Assembly (NCBI RefSeq): GCF_000284255.1
Contig: NC_017075.1
Coordinates: 186,001-250,000 of the forward strand
DNA from: Rubrivivax gelatinosus IL144
GTDB lineage: Bacteria; Pseudomonadota; Gammaproteobacteria; Burkholderiales; Burkholderiaceae_C
Direction: 5' to 3'
DNA length: 64,000 bases
Shown here: positions 52,036 through 60,153 of the stretch, in pieces
How the letters are laid out: each line of letters starts with the position of its first letter
How positions within the stretch are numbered: position 1 is the first letter of the stretch
The notes under the pieces: generated by a model
Database searches by the model: none
The model's input: the letters and a program-made list of their open reading frames with translations, nothing else
What the model was told of the DNA's origin: nothing
Position numbers and translations under genes: made by a program

Positions 52036-54168
52036 ATGCTGCTCCCGCGTCCGCTGCTGACCCTCGCCGCCCTCGTTGCCGCCCTCGCCGCGCCGTCCGT
52101 CATGGCGATTCCCGGCGCCGTCGTCACCACCCCCCAGGTGCGGGCCGAACTCGTCGCCCATGCGCCCGAAGGCCTGGGCCCCGGCCGGCCGATGGCGCTG
52201 GGCCTCCTGATCCGCCACCAGCCCGGCTGGCACACCTACTGGAAGAACCCGGGCGACTCGGGCCTGCCGACGACCTTCGCCTGGACGCTGCCCGAAGGCG
52301 CCAGCGCCGGCGACATCCGCTGGCCGACGCCGCGCCGGCTGCCGGTGGGCCCGCTGATGAACTTCGGCTACGACGGCACGCTGCTGCTGCCGGTGCCGCT
52401 GACCGTCGCCGAGGGCTTCAAGGGCGAGCGCCTCGACGTCACGCTGCACGCCGAGTGGCTGGTCTGCAAGGAGGTCTGCATCCCCGAGTCGGGCGACTTC
52501 GCGCTGTCGCTGCCGCGCGAGCAGGCCACGGCCGGACAGGCCGAGGCCTTTGCCGCCGCCGAGGCCGCGAAGCCGGTTCCGGCCACCGGCGCCCAGGCCC
52601 GAGCACGCATCGACGGCCAGGCTGTCGTCGTCGAGGTGAAGGGCCTGCCCGCCGACTGGCAGGGCGCCGCGCTCGACGTGCTGCCGGCCACCGCCGGCGC
52701 GCTGCGCAACGCCGCCGTGCCGCAGGCCTCGTGGTCGGGCGCGGTCTGGACGGCGCGGCTGGAGATCGACCCGCAGCACACCGAATCGCCCCCTGCGCTG
52801 GACCTGGTGCTGGTGCGCGATGGCGTGCCGGCCGGGCTGGAGATCAATGCGCCGGTGTCCGGCAGCTGGCCGGCGCCGGCCGACGCGGCGACGCCGGCCG
52901 AGCCTGCGGCCACGCCCGCCGCACCGCCGGCCGACACCTCGCTGGGCCTGGCGCTCGCGCTGGCCTTCGGCGGCGGCCTGCTGCTGAACCTGATGCCCTG
53001 CGTGTTCCCGGTGCTGTCGCTGAAGGTGCTGGGTTTCGCCGCGCACGCGCACGACCGCGCCAAGCTGCTGGCCGGCGGCCTGGCCTACACCGCGGGTGTC
53101 GTCGTCTCCTTCGTCGCGCTGGCCGGCCTGCTGCTGGCCTTGCGCGCCGGCGGCGAGCAGCTCGGCTGGGGCTTCCAGCTGCAGCAGCCGGGTGTCGTCG
53201 CGGCGCTGGCGGCGCTGTTCACGCTGATCGGCTTGAACCTGGCTGGCGTCTTCGAGTTCGGCTCGGTGCTGCCCTCGTCGTGGGCGGCGGCGCGCGCGCG
53301 CCATCCGCTGGTGGACTCGCTGCTGACCGGCGTGCTCGCGGTCGCGGTCGCCTCGCCGTGCACGGCGCCGTTCATGGGCGCGTCGCTGGGCGTCGCGGTG
53401 ACGCTGCCGGCGCCGCAGGCGCTGACGATCTTCGCCGCGCTGGGCCTGGGCATGGCCGCGCCCTACCTGTTGGCCAGCGCCTGGCCGCGGCTGGCCGGCG
53501 CGCTGCCGCGCCCGGGCGTCTGGATGGCGCACTTCAAGGTCCTGATGGCCTTCCCGATGTTCGCCACCGTCGTCTGGCTGGTCTGGGTGCTGGGCCAGCA
53601 GGCGGGCATCGACGGCGCCGCGGCGCTGCTGGCCTTGCTGGTGGCGCTGGCCTTCGCCGCCTGGGCCTTCGGGTCGCGTTCGCTCGGCGTGCGCGCCCGC
53701 ACCGGCTTCGGCCTGCTGTCGCTGGCGCTGTTCGGCGCGACGCTGGCCTGGGCGCTGCCGGCCTGGCGCGAGGCGCCGCCGGCGGCCACGGCGGCGGCGG
53801 CCGAGACCGGCTGGCAGCCCTGGAGCGCCGAGCGGGTCGCCCAGGCGCTGGCCGAAGGCAAGCCGGTGTTCGTCGACTTCACCGCCGCCTGGTGCGTGAC
53901 CTGCCAGGTCAACAAGCGCACGACGCTGGCGCGCGAAGAGGTGCTGGCCGAGTTCCGCGCCCGCGGCGTCGTGCTGCTGCGCGCCGACTGGACGCGCCGC
54001 GACGCGGCGATCACCGCCGAGCTGGCCCGCCTGGGCCGCAGCGGCGTGCCGGTCTATGCGCTGTACGCGCCGGGCGGCGGCGCGCCGCGCGTGCTGAGCG
54101 AGATCCTCAGCCCGGCCGAGGTGCGCGCGATGCTGGCCGAGCTGCCGGCGGTCGCCGCGCCGGCCTGA
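52036..54168 (+). CDS. DsbD/ScsB-type thiol:disulfide interchange protein
   Basis: 710-residue inner-membrane protein that passes reducing power from cytoplasmic thioredoxin to periplasmic thiols. N-terminal signal peptide, then a periplasmic domain with the pair WLVCKEVCIPESG. The central eight-helix domain carries the two membrane cysteines in LNLMPCVFPVLSLKVLGF and ASPCTAPFMGA. The C-terminal thioredoxin domain contains CxxC as AAWCVTCQVNK (about residues 621-624). The YWKNPGDSGLPT segment near the N terminus resembles the ScsB/copper-tolerance branch more than classic DsbD. Divergent from the atp operon by 201 bases; it abuts the convergent glpD gene. Confidence 0.92.
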   Translation: MLLPRPLLTLAALVAALAAPSVMAIPGAVVTTPQVRAELVAHAPEGLGPGRPMALGLLIRHQPGWHTYWKNPGDSGLPTTFAWTLPEGASAGDIRWPTPRRLPVGPLMNFGYDGTLLLPVPLTVAEGFKGERLDVTLHAEWLVCKEVCIPESGDFALSLPREQATAGQAEAFAAAEAAKPVPATGAQARARIDGQAVVVEVKGLPADWQGAALDVLPATAGALRNAAVPQASWSGAVWTARLEIDPQHTESPPALDLVLVRDGVPAGLEINAPVSGSWPAPADAATPAEPAATPAAPPADTSLGLALALAFGGGLLLNLMPCVFPVLSLKVLGFAAHAHDRAKLLAGGLAYTAGVVVSFVALAGLLLALRAGGEQLGWGFQLQQPGVVAALAALFTLIGLNLAGVFEFGSVLPSSWAAARARHPLVDSLLTGVLAVAVASPCTAPFMGASLGVAVTLPAPQALTIFAALGLGMAAPYLLASAWPRLAGALPRPGVWMAHFKVLMAFPMFATVVWLVWVLGQQAGIDGAAALLALLVALAFAAWAFGSRSLGVRARTGFGLLSLALFGATLAWALPAWREAPPAATAAAAETGWQPWSAERVAQALAEGKPVFVDFTAAWCVTCQVNKRTTLAREEVLAEFRARGVVLLRADWTRRDAAITAELARLGRSGVPVYALYAPGGGAPRVLSEILSPAEVRAMLAELPAVAAPA

Positions 54169-55746
54169 TCAGGGCAGCCGCGTGTAGCGTGCGGCCAGCG
54201 CCTCGAACGGCGCCGGGTCGAGCTCACGCTCCAGCTCGTCGCCGAGGATCGCCGCCACCGCGCCGGCCAGCCGGCCGGCCTCGGCGGCGTCCAGGAACAG
54301 CAGCCGCGAGCGCCGCGCCAGCACGTCCTCGACCGTGCGCGCCGCTTCGTGGCGGGCGGCGAAACGCACCATCGCCTCGCTGAGGCCGCCGTCGCCGTCG
54401 CGCCAGAGCCAGCGCTCCGCACCGGGCAGGGCGCGCAGCGTCGCGGCTTCGCTGCCGTAGAGATGTTCGCCCGGCGGCGCCGCCAGCGAGCGCCCCGGTG
54501 CCGCGCCGACGAGCTGCAGCCGCGCCGTCGCGCCGGCCGGCCGGCGCGGCAGCAGGCCCTGGGCCATGCAGCGGTCCAGCACGTCCTCGGCCATCGCGCG
54601 GTAAGTCGTCCACTTGCCGCCGGTGACGGTGACCAGGCCGCTGGCGGCGACCAGCACCGTGTGCTCGCGCGACAGCGCCTTGGTGTCGCCGGCCTCGCCG
54701 TCGTGGCGCACCAGCGGGCGCAGGCCGACCCAGACCGAGCGCACGTCTTCGCGCCGCGGCGCCTGCTGCAGGTAGCGCGCGCTCTCGCGCAGGATGAAGT
54801 CGACCTCGGCCGGGAAGGGCTGCGGTTCACGCGCCAGGTCCTCGCGCGGCGTGTCGGTCGTGCCGAGGATGGTCTTGCCCAGCCAGGGCACGGCGAAGAG
54901 CACCCGCCCGTCGGCGGTCTTGGGCACCAGCAGCGCGTGCGTGCCGGGCAGGAAACGGCGGTCGACGACCAGGTGCACGCCCTGGCTGGGCGCGACCAGC
55001 GGGGCACGCGCCGGGGCCTGGTCGTCGCGGTCCAGGTCGCGCAAGGTGTCGACCCAGACGCCGGCGGCGTTGACTACGCAGCGCGCCGACAGCGTCGCCT
55101 CGGCGCCGGTCTCGGCGTCGCGCACGACGACGCCGTGCACGCGGCCGTCGCGGCGCAGCAGCGCGGTGGCGGCGCAGTGGTTCAGCACGACCGCGCCGCG
55201 CGCGGCGGCGGTGCGCGCCAGCAGCACGGCGTAACGCGCGTCGTCGAATTGGCCGTCCCAGTACTTGACGCCGCCCCACAGCCCGCGCGGCTGCACGCCG
55301 GGCAGCAGCGCCTGCACCCGGGCGCTGCCCAGCCATTCGGTGGCGCCCAGGCCGCGCGCGCCGGCCAGCGCGTCGTAGAGCTTGAGCCCGGTGCCGTAGA
55401 AGCCGCGCTCCCACCAGTGGTAGCCCGGCATCACGAAAGGCAGCGGCTGGGCGACGTGCGGCGCGTTGGCCAGCATCGCCGCGCGTTCGTGCAGCGCCTC
55501 GCGCACCAGGTGCACGTTGCCTTGCGCCAGGTAGCGCACGCCGCCGTGCACGAGCTTGGTCGCGCGCGACGAGGTGCCCTGGGCGAAGTCGTGCGACTCG
55601 ACGAGCGCGACCGAGAAGCCGCGTGCCGCGGCGTCCAGCGCCACGCCCAGCCCGGTGGCGCCGCCGCCGACGACGACCAGGTCCCAGTCGCGGCGCTCGG
55701 CGAGGCGCGCCCAGCGGCGCGCGCGGTCCTCGTTGGCGGGTTTCAC
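54169..55746 (-). CDS. glpD: Aerobic glycerol-3-phosphate dehydrogenase
   Basis: 525-residue FAD enzyme that oxidises sn-glycerol 3-phosphate to dihydroxyacetone phosphate and passes electrons to quinone. FAD loop DLVVVGGGATGLGVALDAAARGFSVALVE, followed by GTSSRATKLVHGGVRYLAQG, CVVNAAGVWVD, PSQGVHLVVDRRFLPG and the C-terminal VTVTGGKWTTYRAMAEDVLD. The GTG at 55746 (VKPANEDRARRW) overlaps the upstream SMP-30 stop (GTGA). Glycerol kinase is encoded 40 kb away at 13442. The stop abuts that of the convergent DsbD gene. Confidence 0.95.
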   Translation of the reverse strand: MKPANEDRARRWARLAERRDWDLVVVGGGATGLGVALDAAARGFSVALVESHDFAQGTSSRATKLVHGGVRYLAQGNVHLVREALHERAAMLANAPHVAQPLPFVMPGYHWWERGFYGTGLKLYDALAGARGLGATEWLGSARVQALLPGVQPRGLWGGVKYWDGQFDDARYAVLLARTAAARGAVVLNHCAATALLRRDGRVHGVVVRDAETGAEATLSARCVVNAAGVWVDTLRDLDRDDQAPARAPLVAPSQGVHLVVDRRFLPGTHALLVPKTADGRVLFAVPWLGKTILGTTDTPREDLAREPQPFPAEVDFILRESARYLQQAPRREDVRSVWVGLRPLVRHDGEAGDTKALSREHTVLVAASGLVTVTGGKWTTYRAMAEDVLDRCMAQGLLPRRPAGATARLQLVGAAPGRSLAAPPGEHLYGSEAATLRALPGAERWLWRDGDGGLSEAMVRFAARHEAARTVEDVLARRSRLLFLDAAEAGRLAGAVAAILGDELERELDPAPFEALAARYTRLP

Positions 55747-56621
55747 GCGTGCACGAAATTCACCGGCAGGCCCGGCACGTCGACGTGCAGCACGAGCACG
55801 CGCCCGGCCAGCGGCTCGGCGTCGCCCTTGGGCACGGCGCTGGTGACGTACAGCGTGCGCAGGTCGGCGCCGCCGAAACACGGCATCGTCGGGCAGCGCA
55901 CCGGCAGCGGCAGGTCGGCCAGCACCCGCCCGTCGGGCGCGAAACGCAGCAGCCGCGCGCCTTCGTACATCGCCACCCAGTAAGCCCCCTCGACGTCGAC
56001 CGCGGCGCCGTCGGGCCGGCCGACGTAGCCGGCGAGCGAGCCGTCGGCGGGTTTCAACGGGAACTGGTGGAAGACCCGGCGCCGCGACAGCGAGCCATCG
56101 CTGGCGTCGAAGTCGAAGGCCTCGATGCGGTGGGCCTGGGTGTCGCACCAGTACATCGTCGTGCCGTCGGGGCTCCAGGCCAGGCCGTTGCTGGTGCTGG
56201 CGGTGTCGAGCTGCGGCTCCAGCGCGTCGTCGGCCCAGCGGTACAGCGCGGCGCGCGGCGGCAGCCGCGGCTCGCAGATCGTGCCGACCCAGAAGCGGCC
56301 CTGCGGGTCGGCCTTGCCGTCGTTGAAGCGCTGCGAGGCGCGGTCGTAGGGCGGCGGCGCCAGACGCTGCGTCGCGCCGGTGGCCAGGTCCAGCCGGAAC
56401 AGGCCGTCACGGCGCGCCAGCATCAGGCCGCCGTCCAGGTGCGGCGCGATGCAGCCGACCTCCTCGGGCTGGTCCCAGCTCGTGTGCACGCCGTCGCGCG
56501 GCCGCCAGCGGTGCACGCGCCGCCCGGGGATGTCGCACCAGTACAGCGCGCCTTGCTCGGGCCACCAGAACGGCGATTCGCCGGTGCCGCAAGGCGCGAC
56601 GGGCAGCGCGTCGACCTGCAT
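55743..56621 (-). CDS. SMP-30/gluconolactonase-family protein
   Basis: 292-residue six-bladed beta-propeller of the SMP-30/LRE family, whose members hydrolyse sugar lactones such as gluconolactone or L-arabinonolactone. Features are GTGESPFWWPEQGALYWCDIPGRRVHRW at the first blade with the metal-binding Glu, the RFNDGKADPQGRFWVGTI block, and TSNGLAWSPDGTTMYWCDTQAHRIEAFDFD. The metal-site residues appear intact. It lies between glpD (overlapping stop/start) and aldose 1-epimerase (three bases apart). Confidence 0.9.
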   Translation of the reverse strand: MQVDALPVAPCGTGESPFWWPEQGALYWCDIPGRRVHRWRPRDGVHTSWDQPEEVGCIAPHLDGGLMLARRDGLFRLDLATGATQRLAPPPYDRASQRFNDGKADPQGRFWVGTICEPRLPPRAALYRWADDALEPQLDTASTSNGLAWSPDGTTMYWCDTQAHRIEAFDFDASDGSLSRRRVFHQFPLKPADGSLAGYVGRPDGAAVDVEGAYWVAMYEGARLLRFAPDGRVLADLPLPVRCPTMPCFGGADLRTLYVTSAVPKGDAEPLAGRVLVLHVDVPGLPVNFVHA

Positions 56622-56624
56622 CGT

Positions 56625-57476
56625 TCAGACCGCGGCGATGTCCAGTCGCATCCAGGCCTCGGTGCCGGCGCCCGGCGCGACGTCGACCAGGCCGTGGGCC
56701 AGCGGGTCGGCCATGTGCACCGCGTTGCTGACGTGGCTCACCGGCTCGACGCAGAAGTAGGGCTTGGTCGGCGGCGTGTAGACCACCAGGCGCGACACCG
56801 ACGAGGTGAGGCGCAGCGACAGCTTCTCGTCGCGCAGGCGTGCCGGCCCGCTCCAGCCGTCGAAGCAGTGGTCGAAGCTGAGGTGGGCGACGTCGGCATC
56901 GATGCCCGGCTGCGGCACGGCGCGTGTCGGCAGGCCGCTGGCGTCGCTGTCCCAGCGCTGGGCGACTTCGGCGTGCAGCCGGCTGCGCGCGCGCTTGGGG
57001 AAGTACGGGTGCCAGCCCAGGCCGACCGGCTGCGGTTCGGCGCCGGTGTTGCGCAGCTCCAGCGAGAGCTTGAGCGCGTCGGGCTCGAGCACGAAACGCT
57101 GCCGCACTTCGAAGGCGGACGGCCAGTGCGAGTCGCCCGGGTGCACCAGCCCCAGCGTCGCGCTGGTGGCGTCGGCCTCCAGCACCTCCCAGCCGCGCTG
57201 CCAGGCGATGCCGTGCAGCGAATGCGGGCTGCCGGCTTCGTTGGGCGCGGTCGTGAAGTCCTGGCCGTGCCAGCGCAGGCGGCGGTAGCCCAGGCGGTTG
57301 GAGTAGGGCACCAGCGGGTAGCAGGCCGCCAGGCGCGAGCTGGCCAGTTCGGCCGGCTCGGTGCTGCGCATCACCGGCAGCTCGCCGAGCCAGAGGCCGG
57401 CGATCGAGCCGCCGAGGTCGGGGCGAAGGGCCAGGCGCAGATCGCCGGCACGGAGTTCGAGGGCACAGGGGGTCAT
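56625..57476 (-). CDS. Aldose 1-epimerase family protein
   Basis: 283-residue galactose mutarotase-like beta-sandwich enzyme. Signature parts: YPLVPYSNRLGYRRLRWHGQDF (substrate-binding Asn/Arg), GSPHSLHGIAWQRGWEVLEADATS, the catalytic His/Glu region in LRNTGAEPQPVGLGWHPYFPK and PYFCVEPVSHVSNAVHMAD. Alternates the alpha and beta anomers of a hexose or pentose. It sits beside the SMP-30 lactonase, suggesting a sugar oxidation pathway whose dehydrogenase is not in this window. Confidence 0.9.
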   Translation of the reverse strand: MTPCALELRAGDLRLALRPDLGGSIAGLWLGELPVMRSTEPAELASSRLAACYPLVPYSNRLGYRRLRWHGQDFTTAPNEAGSPHSLHGIAWQRGWEVLEADATSATLGLVHPGDSHWPSAFEVRQRFVLEPDALKLSLELRNTGAEPQPVGLGWHPYFPKRARSRLHAEVAQRWDSDASGLPTRAVPQPGIDADVAHLSFDHCFDGWSGPARLRDEKLSLRLTSSVSRLVVYTPPTKPYFCVEPVSHVSNAVHMADPLAHGLVDVAPGAGTEAWMRLDIAAV

Positions 57477-57480
57477 CGGG

Positions 57481-57996
57481 TCACCAGCGTGTCAGACCGT
57501 CGGCCAGGTCGGCGCGCAGGTAGTGCGCCCCCGGAATCGGGTTGTAGTAGTAGGGCGGGATCTCCTCGAAGCCGAGCGACTCGTAGAGGCCGCGTGCGGC
57601 CTCCATGTCGTCCAGCGTGTCGAGCAGCATGTTGGAGTAGCCGTCCTGCACCGCACGTTCGAGCAACGCCTGGGCGACGATGCGGCCGATGCCGAAACCG
57701 CGGAAGGCGCGCCGCACGTACAGGCGCTTCATCTCGCAGGCGTTGGTGTAGTCGACGTCGGCCAGCGCGCGGAACGCGCCGCAGCCGGCCACCTGGCCGT
57801 CGACCAGCGCCAGCAGCAGCGCGCCGGCCGGCTCGGCGTAGTCGCCGGGCAACTGGGCCAGTTCGGCCTCGAAGTTCTGGAAGCACAGGTCGATGCCCAG
57901 GCCTTCGGCGTATTCGCGCAGGATGGCGCGCGTGGCGTCCAGCAGCGCCTCGTCGCCGTGGGCGAGGTCGACGAGCTGGATGTCGGGTGGCTGCAC
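57481..57996 (-). CDS. GNAT-family N-acetyltransferase
   Basis: 171-residue acetyltransferase. Motif A is YVRRAFRGFGIGRIVAQALLERAVQDGYSNMLLDTL (acetyl-CoA binding loop RAFRGFGIG) and motif B ARGLYESLGFEEIPPYYYNPIPGAHYL. The preceding ALVDGQVAGCGAFRALADVDYTNACEMKRL is the typical strand-4 segment. It starts with GTG at 57996, in the gap after cytochrome b561. It ends four bases before the aldose epimerase start on the same strand and could be first gene of that operon. Substrate unknown. Confidence 0.87.
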   Translation of the reverse strand: MQPPDIQLVDLAHGDEALLDATRAILREYAEGLGIDLCFQNFEAELAQLPGDYAEPAGALLLALVDGQVAGCGAFRALADVDYTNACEMKRLYVRRAFRGFGIGRIVAQALLERAVQDGYSNMLLDTLDDMEAARGLYESLGFEEIPPYYYNPIPGAHYLRADLADGLTRW

Positions 57997-58001
57997 GGCG
58001 A

Positions 58002-58694
58002 TCAGCTCAGCGCGCCGAGCGAGACCACCCAGCTGACCAGCGCCCAGGCCGCGGCGCCGAGCACCAGCGCCAGCAGGCGCTGCGACCAGCCGTCGGCGCT
58101 GGCCGGCGTGCCGGCGGGCAGCGGCTTGTCGCCGGTGAGCATCGGCAGCACGAGGTTGTGGCCACGAAGGCGGTGGAACACGATCGACGCGATGTGCAGG
58201 GACACGAGGGCGATGATGATCCACTGCCCCGGGCCTTTGTGCCAGGAGGTCGCGGCCGACGCGGTCTCGCTCTCGACGAAACGCCACAGCGGGCCGGTGT
58301 TGGCGATCTCGTCGTCGGCGACGAGGCCGGTGGCGACCTGGATCGAGACGATGCCCAGCAGCGCGAAGACCGAGAAGCTGCCCAGCGGGTTGTGGCCGAC
58401 CTCGATCAGCTCGTCGGGCCGCGTGCGGCCCTTCAGGTAGCGAAGGATCGTGCCGGGCGCGTAGATGAAGTTCACGAAGCGCGACCAGCGGCCGCCGACC
58501 AGGCCCCAGACGAGGCGGAAGGCGACGAGCCCGAACGCGACGTAGCCGGCCTTGAAGTGCCACTCCATCGCGTTGCCGCCGATCTTGCCGCTGACGAAGC
58601 AGACGACGATGGCGGCGGCCAGCGTCCAGTGGAACAGACGGGTCGGCAGGTCCCAGATGCGGGTCGGGCGGGGCGTGAGAGCGGTCTCGGCCAT
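58002..58694 (-). CDS. Cytochrome b561-family diheme membrane protein
   Basis: 230-residue inner-membrane cytochrome of the bacterial b561 (CybB/Ni-hydrogenase b-type) type with four core helices. Candidate heme ligands are in RLFHWTLAAAIVV, AMEWHFKAGYVAFG and LVSLHIASIVFHRLRGH. It probably carries electrons between quinol and a periplasmic acceptor. It is transcribed away from a cytochrome c' gene across 190 bases, the same pair order as seen in several betaproteobacteria, so the b561 may be the physiological reductant of the c'. Confidence 0.92.
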   Translation of the reverse strand: MAETALTPRPTRIWDLPTRLFHWTLAAAIVVCFVSGKIGGNAMEWHFKAGYVAFGLVAFRLVWGLVGGRWSRFVNFIYAPGTILRYLKGRTRPDELIEVGHNPLGSFSVFALLGIVSIQVATGLVADDEIANTGPLWRFVESETASAATSWHKGPGQWIIIALVSLHIASIVFHRLRGHNLVLPMLTGDKPLPAGTPASADGWSQRLLALVLGAAAWALVSWVVSLGALS

Positions 58695-58884
58695 GGGGTG
58701 CAGCAGGCTCCTCGGGCAGCAATGGGAGGCTCAACCATAACCCCATCCGGGGCCGGCGCCGGCCAATGTCGGCGATCCGCGGCGTGTTTGTCCAAACCCG
58801 GGGCGGTATCGGTTCGTGGGGCTTTAGACTCGCCGCGCCGGGCGCTGCGCCCGCGCCCCTGCATAACCTACAACGGAGTGCCGC

Positions 58885-59340
58885 ATGAAAAAGATGTTGC
58901 TCGTGGCCGCCGGCCTGGCTGGCCTGGCCACCGCGCTGCCTGCCGCCGCCCAGTTCCAGAAGCCTGGTGACGCGATCGAATACCGCCAAAGCGCGTTCAC
59001 GCTGATCGCCACCCACTTCGGCCGGGTCGCCGCGATGGCGCAAGGCAAGGCGCCGTTCGACGCCAAGGTCGCCGCCGAAAACATCGCGCTGGTCTCGACC
59101 CTGTCCAAGCTGCCGCTGACGGCCTTCGGCCCGGGCACCGACAAGGGCCACAAGACCGAAGCCAAGCCGGCCGTCTGGAGCGACGCCGCCGGCTTCAAGG
59201 CCGCCGCCGACAAGTACGTCGCCGCGGTCGAGAAGCTCGACGCCGCCGGCAAGACCGGTGATTTCGCCCAGATCAAGGCCGCCGTCGGCGAGACCGGCGG
59301 CTCCTGCAAGGGCTGCCACGACAAGTTCCGCGAGAAGTGA
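58885..59340 (+). CDS. cycP: Cytochrome c'
   Basis: 151-residue periplasmic cytochrome. A signal peptide (MKKMLLVAAGLAGLATALPAAA) precedes the mature QFQKPGDAIEYRQSAF. The heme-binding motif CKGCH is at Cys141, Cys144 and His145 near the C terminus, the hallmark of four-helix cytochromes c'. The mature chain resembles closely, from memory, the structurally characterised Rubrivivax gelatinosus protein. Cytochromes c' bind NO and CO and protect against nitrosative stress. A CGGAGTG Shine-Dalgarno lies before ATG 58885. Confidence 0.97.
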   Translation: MKKMLLVAAGLAGLATALPAAAQFQKPGDAIEYRQSAFTLIATHFGRVAAMAQGKAPFDAKVAAENIALVSTLSKLPLTAFGPGTDKGHKTEAKPAVWSDAAGFKAAADKYVAAVEKLDAAGKTGDFAQIKAAVGETGGSCKGCHDKFREK

Positions 59341-59361
59341 TCGCCGCGGCGCTGCGGCGCC

Positions 59362-59422
59362 GCTGAAGACACGCCCATCGGCGAAGCGAGGCTCCGGCCC
59401 GCTTCGCCGATGTCGCTTCAGC
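59362..59422. terminator. Large hairpin between cytochrome c' and alanyl-tRNA editing gene (bidirectional terminator-like)
   Basis: A perfect 13-base stem CATCGGCGAAGCG (59376-59388) and CGCTTCGCCGATG (59400-59412) with an 11-base loop; the flanks GCTGAAG (59362-59368) and CTTCAGC (59416-59422) extend it. There is no T-run, so it may halt transcription imperfectly or protect RNA ends. The outer right arm overlaps the end of the alaX gene. Confidence 0.6.
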
Positions 59423-60146
59423 CTCCAGCAAAGCCGAGCACGACGCGCCGGGTCCGTGCGGACTTCTTCTCGATCTTGGTGACGACGACGGCGCCGATCT
59501 CGGCCGTGTTGCCGACGTGCGTGCCGCCGCAGGGCTGCAGGTCCACGCCTTCGATCTCGACCAGGCGCACGCGGCCCTGGCCGCGCGGCGGTTGCACGCT
59601 CATGCTGCGCACGAGCTGCGGGTTGGCGTCGAGCTCGTCTTCGGAGATCCAGCGCGTGCGCACGGGCCGCGCTTCGGCGACCAGGCGCGCCAGGCCCGCG
59701 TTCAGCGCGTCCTTGTCCAGCGGCTCGGTCATGTGGAAGTCCAGCCGCGCGTAGCCGGCGGTGATCGAGCAGCCGTCCACCGGCTGCGGCACCAGCGCGC
59801 ACAGCAGGTGCGTCGCGCTGTGGAAACGCCGGTGCGCCTGGCGGCGGGCGACATCGATCGCCGCGCGAACGGCGGTGCCGGGCGCCAGCCACGACAGGTC
59901 GGCGCCTTCGGCCGGGCGATGCACGACGACGCCCGGGTGCTCGGGGTGCTTGCGTGTGTCGGCGATGGCCACGCGGCGGCCGTCGGCGCTGAGCAGCTCG
60001 CCGGCGTCGCCGGCCTGGCCGCCGCCCTGCGGATAGAACACCGTGCGGTCGAGCACGATGCCGCCGTCGGGCTCGACGACCAGCACCGTCGCGTCGCATT
60101 CGGCCAGCGTCGCGTCGTCGCGGAACAGTTCTTCGGTGGCTTGCAT
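59418..60146 (-). CDS. Alanyl-tRNA editing protein (AlaX family)
   Basis: 242-residue trans-editing hydrolase that deacylates Ser-tRNA(Ala) or Gly-tRNA(Ala), free-standing relative of the AlaRS editing domain. All four zinc ligands are visible: His109 and His113 in HSATH, Cys206 and His210 in CGGTH. The N-terminal domain FYPQGGGQAGDAG is typical of the longer AlaX-II form. ATG 60146 (MQATEELF) is chosen over an upstream in-frame start with no family match. It is downstream of phzF-like and aminotransferase genes on the same strand. Confidence 0.93.
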   Translation of the reverse strand: MQATEELFRDDATLAECDATVLVVEPDGGIVLDRTVFYPQGGGQAGDAGELLSADGRRVAIADTRKHPEHPGVVVHRPAEGADLSWLAPGTAVRAAIDVARRQAHRRFHSATHLLCALVPQPVDGCSITAGYARLDFHMTEPLDKDALNAGLARLVAEARPVRTRWISEDELDANPQLVRSMSVQPPRGQGRVRLVEIEGVDLQPCGGTHVGNTAEIGAVVVTKIEKKSARTRRVVLGFAGG

Positions 60147-60153
60147 CGCGGTC

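Noticed and set aside
58786..58797. GTTTG-TC-CAAAC palindrome upstream of cytochrome c' as an FNR or NsrR site
   Set aside because: Five-base arms with two-base spacer do not match FNR (TTGAT-N4-ATCAA) or NsrR consensus; probably chance.
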